A DNA stretch of 42,704 bases from NCBI GenBank assembly GCA_017626895.1, contig JAGAHV010000096.1, positions 1-42,704 on the forward strand. The letters run 5' to 3'. Numbering within the stretch: the stretch's first letter is position 1; each line of letters starts with the position of its first letter. A program made the translations under genes and the position numbers. The notes beneath the pieces are model-generated. The model worked only from the letters and a program-made list of their open reading frames with translations. It searched no databases and was not told the DNA's origin. Of the stretch, positions 39,667-42,704 are shown one piece after another. The stretch is from Ventricola sp017626895. GTDB lineage: Bacteria; Bacillota; Clostridia; Christensenellales; Aristaeellaceae.

Positions 39667-40986
39667 ATGCTTTATGAACCATATGAATTTGCCTTCTTTG
39701 TTCTGATTTACAGTTTTATCGGATGGGGCCTTGAAACGCTGGTCTATTCGTTTTCACAGCGAAAACTGGTTAACGCCGGGTTTCTCACGCTGCCGTTTAT
39801 TCTGAGTCATGGCCTGACGATGGCCATTCTGGCAGGCGTCCTTCCGACTTTCGGAACAAATCTGTTTTTTCAGTATCTCTTTACCCTGATCATTTCCTCG
39901 GTCATCGAGCGTCTTGGTCTTTGGGTCGTCCACCGAATCTGTCCGGGGATTCCCTGGGCCAGGCGCCGCAGTCTGTTTGACGGATACGTCAAAGGCGTTG
40001 TCGGCTCTTTCCTCATCGCAGCGGGTTATCTCTTTGCCTTTCATCTGCTCCATCCGCCCATTCTGATGCTCCTTTCTTTTATCCCCCCTCTGCCAGTCAG
40101 AATTGTGACGATTGTTCTCTGGGGACTCATACTGGTCGATCTGGTTCTGGTCATTACCTCCTGCCGGAAAGGCAACTACCAGCAGCTGTATGAACAGTCC
40201 AGCCGCGCACGCCTGTCCAATCACCTGCAGCAGCACATCTGGAACCGGATTCAGCATGCCTATCCGGGCATTCCCAGTCTCAATGACAGTGAAGCTGAAT
40301 TTACGTTTGGCAAAGGTCTCAGTCTTGATAAGCTGATCTGGGTTTTCGTCCTCTCCGCCCTCATTGGCGATCTGGTCGAATTCCTGTACTGCGGGCTGGT
40401 GGATCATCACTGGATGAATCGCTCCAGTGTCCTTTACGGACCGTTCAGTTTCGTCTGGGGCCTCGGCGCCGTTCTGCTGACGATCACGCTGACCCGTCTG
40501 GCCCGCAAGTCCTACGTCTACGTCTTTCTCGGCGGGTTCTTTATCGGCGGGGTTTACGAATACCTCTGCAGCGTTTTCACCGAAATGGTCTTTGGAACCG
40601 TTTTCTGGACCTATGCGCATCTTCCGCTGAATATCGGCGGGCGCACGAACCTGTTATTCTGTTTCTTCTGGGGTTTCCTCAGCCTGGTCTGGGTCCGGAT
40701 CATCTATCCGTCCATGTCAAAGCTGATCGAAAAAATCCCGCCGGTGACCGGAAAAGTCATCACCTGGGCACTGGTTGCTTTCCTGGCACTGGACGGACTC
40801 CTTACCATGACCGCCCTGATCCGTTACAATCATCGCCTGAGCGACCCGGCCATCCGGACAGATCTGGAACGGTTTATCGACCATCAGTATCCGGATGAGC
40901 TGATCAAAAACCGCTGGCCCAACATGAACATCGTACCAAAAAATGAAGGCACGGATTCCGCCGACAGCACGGAGGAAAACGCATAA
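39667..40986 (+). CDS. Putative ABC-transporter permease-type membrane protein (CmpB/PF06541-like), two repeats
   Basis: 439 residues from the ATG at 39667 (MLYEPYEFAFFVLIYSFIGW). Eight to ten membrane segments form two related halves. The first has F-I-G-W-G-L-E-T-L, then V-N-A-G-F-L-T-L-P-F. The second has V-E-F-L-Y, Y-G-P-F-S-F-V-W-G-L-G and the end P-L-N-I-G-G-R-T-N-L-L-F-C-F-F-W-G. Those signatures belong to the PF06541 family, often labelled ABC-transporter permease although no ATPase partner is required or present here. The C-terminus is hydrophilic and acidic. Transport function is unproven. Confidence 0.75.
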   Translation: MLYEPYEFAFFVLIYSFIGWGLETLVYSFSQRKLVNAGFLTLPFILSHGLTMAILAGVLPTFGTNLFFQYLFTLIISSVIERLGLWVVHRICPGIPWARRRSLFDGYVKGVVGSFLIAAGYLFAFHLLHPPILMLLSFIPPLPVRIVTIVLWGLILVDLVLVITSCRKGNYQQLYEQSSRARLSNHLQQHIWNRIQHAYPGIPSLNDSEAEFTFGKGLSLDKLIWVFVLSALIGDLVEFLYCGLVDHHWMNRSSVLYGPFSFVWGLGAVLLTITLTRLARKSYVYVFLGGFFIGGVYEYLCSVFTEMVFGTVFWTYAHLPLNIGGRTNLLFCFFWGFLSLVWVRIIYPSMSKLIEKIPPVTGKVITWALVAFLALDGLLTMTALIRYNHRLSDPAIRTDLERFIDHQYPDELIKNRWPNMNIVPKNEGTDSADSTEENA

Positions 40987-41020
40987 ACCGTGACTCCTAT
41001 AATCAGCATTTTCACGCCTT

Positions 41021-41083
41021 GACATATTGTCAAATGATGAGCACCGGTACCAAAGGATGGCTCTGAGAAGGAGGCAAAATCGA
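41021..41083 (+). repeat. Possible divergent leader repeat copy G
   Basis: ATTGTCAAATGATGAGCACC, GGTACCAAAGGATGGCTC and GAAGGAGG follow the order seen in copies B and E. The hairpin is missing. It ends in the ribosome binding site of the gene at 41084. Confidence 0.35.
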
Positions 41084-41872
41084 ATGATTCAGATACGCGT
41101 CCTGAGCGCACAAAATGATCTGCTTGCCCAGACGAAGCACGATGATACCGCATTTCTCTGCATCGACCGCTGCTGGGAGGCGGGAGACCGGATTGAAATC
41201 CTTACCGCTCCCCGCGCCTCCCTCATGGTTCGCATGGATGTGTCCCTGCCCGAAGGGGAGGTCTATCTGCCGGAGGGAAAAATGACCTGGTCCGTTCCCA
41301 TGGGGGAACACCGCCTCGCCTACGCCCCGGGTACCTTTGACGGGCTCCGGCACATTGTCACCGCACGGATCATGACCGAGGAGGAAAAAGGTGCCTGCCG
41401 GGACCTGGCGCGAAATCCTGCCGACCTCCGGGGCGAGACGGACTTTAATCCGCACTGCACCGCCAATGTCGAAACCCGGAATGAATCCGTCTTTGCCGCC
41501 CGGAATGTCATCGATGGTCTTCGCTTCAATACCTCCCACGGGGAATGGCCGTATGAAAGCTGGGGCATCGGCGCCAGGACAGATGCCTGGTGCAAAATTG
41601 ATTTTGGCCGCGAGGTGCTGGTCAGCCGGGCAGCGCTTACACTGCGGGCCGATTTCCCCCATGACGCCTACTGGACCAGCGGTCATCTGGTGGATTCAGG
41701 CGGAAATGATGTGGCCTTTGAGCTTGAGAAAACTGGAGAGCGCCAGTGGATTGAGCTCCCGCCACATCCGATTCGCTGGATTCGTTTTGAACGCATGGTC
41801 AAAAGCGACGATCCCTCTGCTTTCCCGTCTCTGCGTGCCTTTGAGGTGATGGGCACCGACCTGATCAGATAA
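41084..41872 (+). CDS. Carbohydrate-binding-like (discoidin/galactose-binding fold) protein
   Basis: 262 residues from the ATG at 41084, eight bases after AAGGAGG. There is no signal peptide. Residues about 1-110 form a beta-rich domain (WEAGDRIEI, MVRMDVSLPEGEVYLPEG). Residues about 120-262 resemble an F5/8-type-C/galactose-binding domain: N-P-H-C-T-A-N-V-E-T-R, F-A-A-R-N-V-I-D-G, W-G-I-G-A-R-T-D-A-W-C-K-I-D-F-G-R, I-R-W-I-R-F-E-R. The lack of a signal suggests an intracellular or unconventional role. No glycosidase module is attached. Confidence 0.65.
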   Translation: MIQIRVLSAQNDLLAQTKHDDTAFLCIDRCWEAGDRIEILTAPRASLMVRMDVSLPEGEVYLPEGKMTWSVPMGEHRLAYAPGTFDGLRHIVTARIMTEEEKGACRDLARNPADLRGETDFNPHCTANVETRNESVFAARNVIDGLRFNTSHGEWPYESWGIGARTDAWCKIDFGREVLVSRAALTLRADFPHDAYWTSGHLVDSGGNDVAFELEKTGERQWIELPPHPIRWIRFERMVKSDDPSAFPSLRAFEVMGTDLIR

Positions 41873-41877
41873 ATGCC

Positions 41878-41909
41878 AAAAGCGGAACTGCACTGCAGTT
41901 CCGCTTTTT
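41878..41909. terminator. Bidirectional terminator
   Basis: AAAAGCGGAACTG (41878-41890), loop CACTG, CAGTTCCGCTTTT (41896-41908), then T. It separates the convergent genes ending at 41872 and 41916. Confidence 0.88.
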
Positions 41910-41915
41910 CGCGTT

Positions 41916-42494
41916 TTATAGTCCGTTGACAAAATGACGCATCACATACCCGATCTGTTCCGTTTCCGGCACCTGAACCTTGACCCAGACACGGTCCACG
42001 GCCAGGAGCAGCAGGATCTGATTCTCATACAGATATTTCGCCACCGGCTCACTTCTGGAGGGGCCTGTCCGCATGTTGACATGACCGCCGCGTCTGGCAG
42101 GCGAAATGGAGACAATCACCGGATCCGCCAGTTCCCGCATGGGCGGATAGTAGGTATGCAGCGGCGCCGTGGCAAGCGGGTAGACCGTAGAGACGTACCG
42201 GCTCTGGACAAAACCGGTTAGACCATCTACCTCAACCTGATAAAACTTCTTCCAGACACCGATCACTTTGAGTTCCGTTCCCGGCTCCAGCTTTTTGAGA
42301 ACACGCGCCCCAAACTGCGGATGTTCCCGAAGATTCAGACGTGTGCCTTCTCTATGGGTCCGCACATAGCCGGTAAAACTCTCAATCTCCTCAACCTTGT
42401 AATTCAGTTTGGCCGTCTTTTCCTCTGCAGCCATGGCAAATCCGCTCAGACAGATCATGAGAAGAACCATCAGGCAGATCAGTATACGTTTCAT
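41916..42494 (-). CDS. Exported protein with two bacterial SH3-like domains
   Basis: 192 residues from the ATG at 42494, with GAGGTG upstream; the six extra residues from 42512 precede the signal. The signal peptide is MKRILICLMVLLMICLSGFAMA. Two SH3b domains occupy about 40-100 (R-L-N-L-R-E-H-P, L-E-P-G-T-E-L-K-V-I-G, W-K-K-F-Y-Q-V) and about 130-192 (H-V-N-M-R-T-G-P, V-W-V-K-V-Q-V). Such domains bind peptidoglycan or cross-bridges. The last six residues H-F-V-N-G-L mirror V-F-V-N-G-L of the protein at 6688-7797, indicating a shared C-terminal module. Confidence 0.85.
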   Translation of the reverse strand: MKRILICLMVLLMICLSGFAMAAEEKTAKLNYKVEEIESFTGYVRTHREGTRLNLREHPQFGARVLKKLEPGTELKVIGVWKKFYQVEVDGLTGFVQSRYVSTVYPLATAPLHTYYPPMRELADPVIVSISPARRGGHVNMRTGPSRSEPVAKYLYENQILLLLAVDRVWVKVQVPETEQIGYVMRHFVNGL

Positions 42495-42563
42495 CCTGTT
42501 CACCTCTCCCACTTTGCGTATCCGTACGGAAATGAACCGTTCCGGACCGTTGCTTTCGCGGTT

Positions 42564-42572
42564 ATTATATCA
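42564..42572 (-). promoter_or_regulatory. Extended -10 promoter of the SH3 gene
   Basis: Minus-strand TGATATAAT (42572-42564) is an extended -10; the -35 is weak (ATCTTT). The leader would be about 63 bases. Confidence 0.45.
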
Positions 42573-42659
42573 TGATGCCAGGGTCAAAAGATTGGGTTGA
42601 AGGCTCTTGGAGGGGTCTTGAGGCTATTTTGACCTGTTAGCGGCTCGGATTTGTCTGCC

Positions 42660-42704
42660 ATGAAAAGATCTTTCGAATATTACGAGGAGGCATCATTTCG
42701 GGCA
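42660..42704 (+). other. Possible start of a gene running off the right edge
   Basis: From an ATG at 42660 a frame stays open for 15 codons (MKRSFEYYEEASFRA) to the window end. No ribosome binding site is in front of it. A GAGGAGG at 42684-42690 could instead serve a start codon beyond the edge. Nothing decides between these. Confidence 0.2.

Overview
The window looks like a chromosomal segment of a Gram-positive Clostridia-type Firmicute, probably an uncultured gut or rumen lineage; a Christensenellales-like origin is a guess from overall feel only. Supporting signs are strong AGGAGG-type ribosome binding sites, consensus TTGACA-N17-TATAAT promoters, a tyrosine T-box leader, an LPxTG-type sorting signal, and the order cmk-plsC-ispH-S1 protein. 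Base composition is moderately GC-rich, with AT-rich exceptions at the left edge and at 3708-5528. TGA is used as an ordinary stop codon throughout. No tRNA, rRNA, insertion sequence or CRISPR array was seen.

Layout. 1-6234: the start of an unknown minus-strand gene under a consensus promoter that overlaps a 12-bp inverted repeat, a secreted M16 metallopeptidase, an isolated AT-rich gene with an R-x4-H HEPN-type motif, and a small ATPase-like protein. 6688-9477: an exported SH3-like repeat protein, a DUF896 protein and nagA. 9719-12462: an overlapping pair encoding a membrane-anchored GrpE-like protein and an Hsp70-like ATPase with a hydrophobic C-terminal segment. 12523-17582: ftsH, a cell-wall-anchored subtilase and a DUF1801 protein. 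17762-21301: a four-domain S1 protein interrupted by an in-frame TGA, ispH, plsC and cmk. 21541-28207: a YhhN-like membrane protein, a diguanylate cyclase, a UDP-sugar dehydrogenase and a GGDEF-EAL phosphodiesterase. 28987-30843: a small membrane protein, nth and a double-XRE protein. 30906-33627: mannose-6-phosphate isomerase and phosphohexomutase. 33809-37119: T-box-tyrS and convergent dnaX. 37443-42494: aldo/keto reductase, a broken AAA-ATPase-like gene, a two-repeat membrane protein, a discoidin-like protein and a second exported SH3 protein.

Themes. Envelope biology is prominent: sortase-anchored protease, SH3 proteins, FtsH, sugar-nucleotide and hexose-phosphate enzymes, and c-di-GMP enzymes on either side of the UDP-sugar dehydrogenase gene.

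Three things stand out. First, a family of about 90-bp leader repeats lies directly upstream of many unrelated genes. Each has a CTGCC/GGCAG-type hairpin, a short conserved reading frame resembling LPRSDSQSNLGQNQ...AKDQ, and then the ribosome binding site of the next gene. Second, the GrpE-like/Hsp70-like membrane pair looks like a specialised chaperone-type machine distinct from DnaK-GrpE. Third, the HEPN-type gene is a candidate orphan defence ribonuclease.
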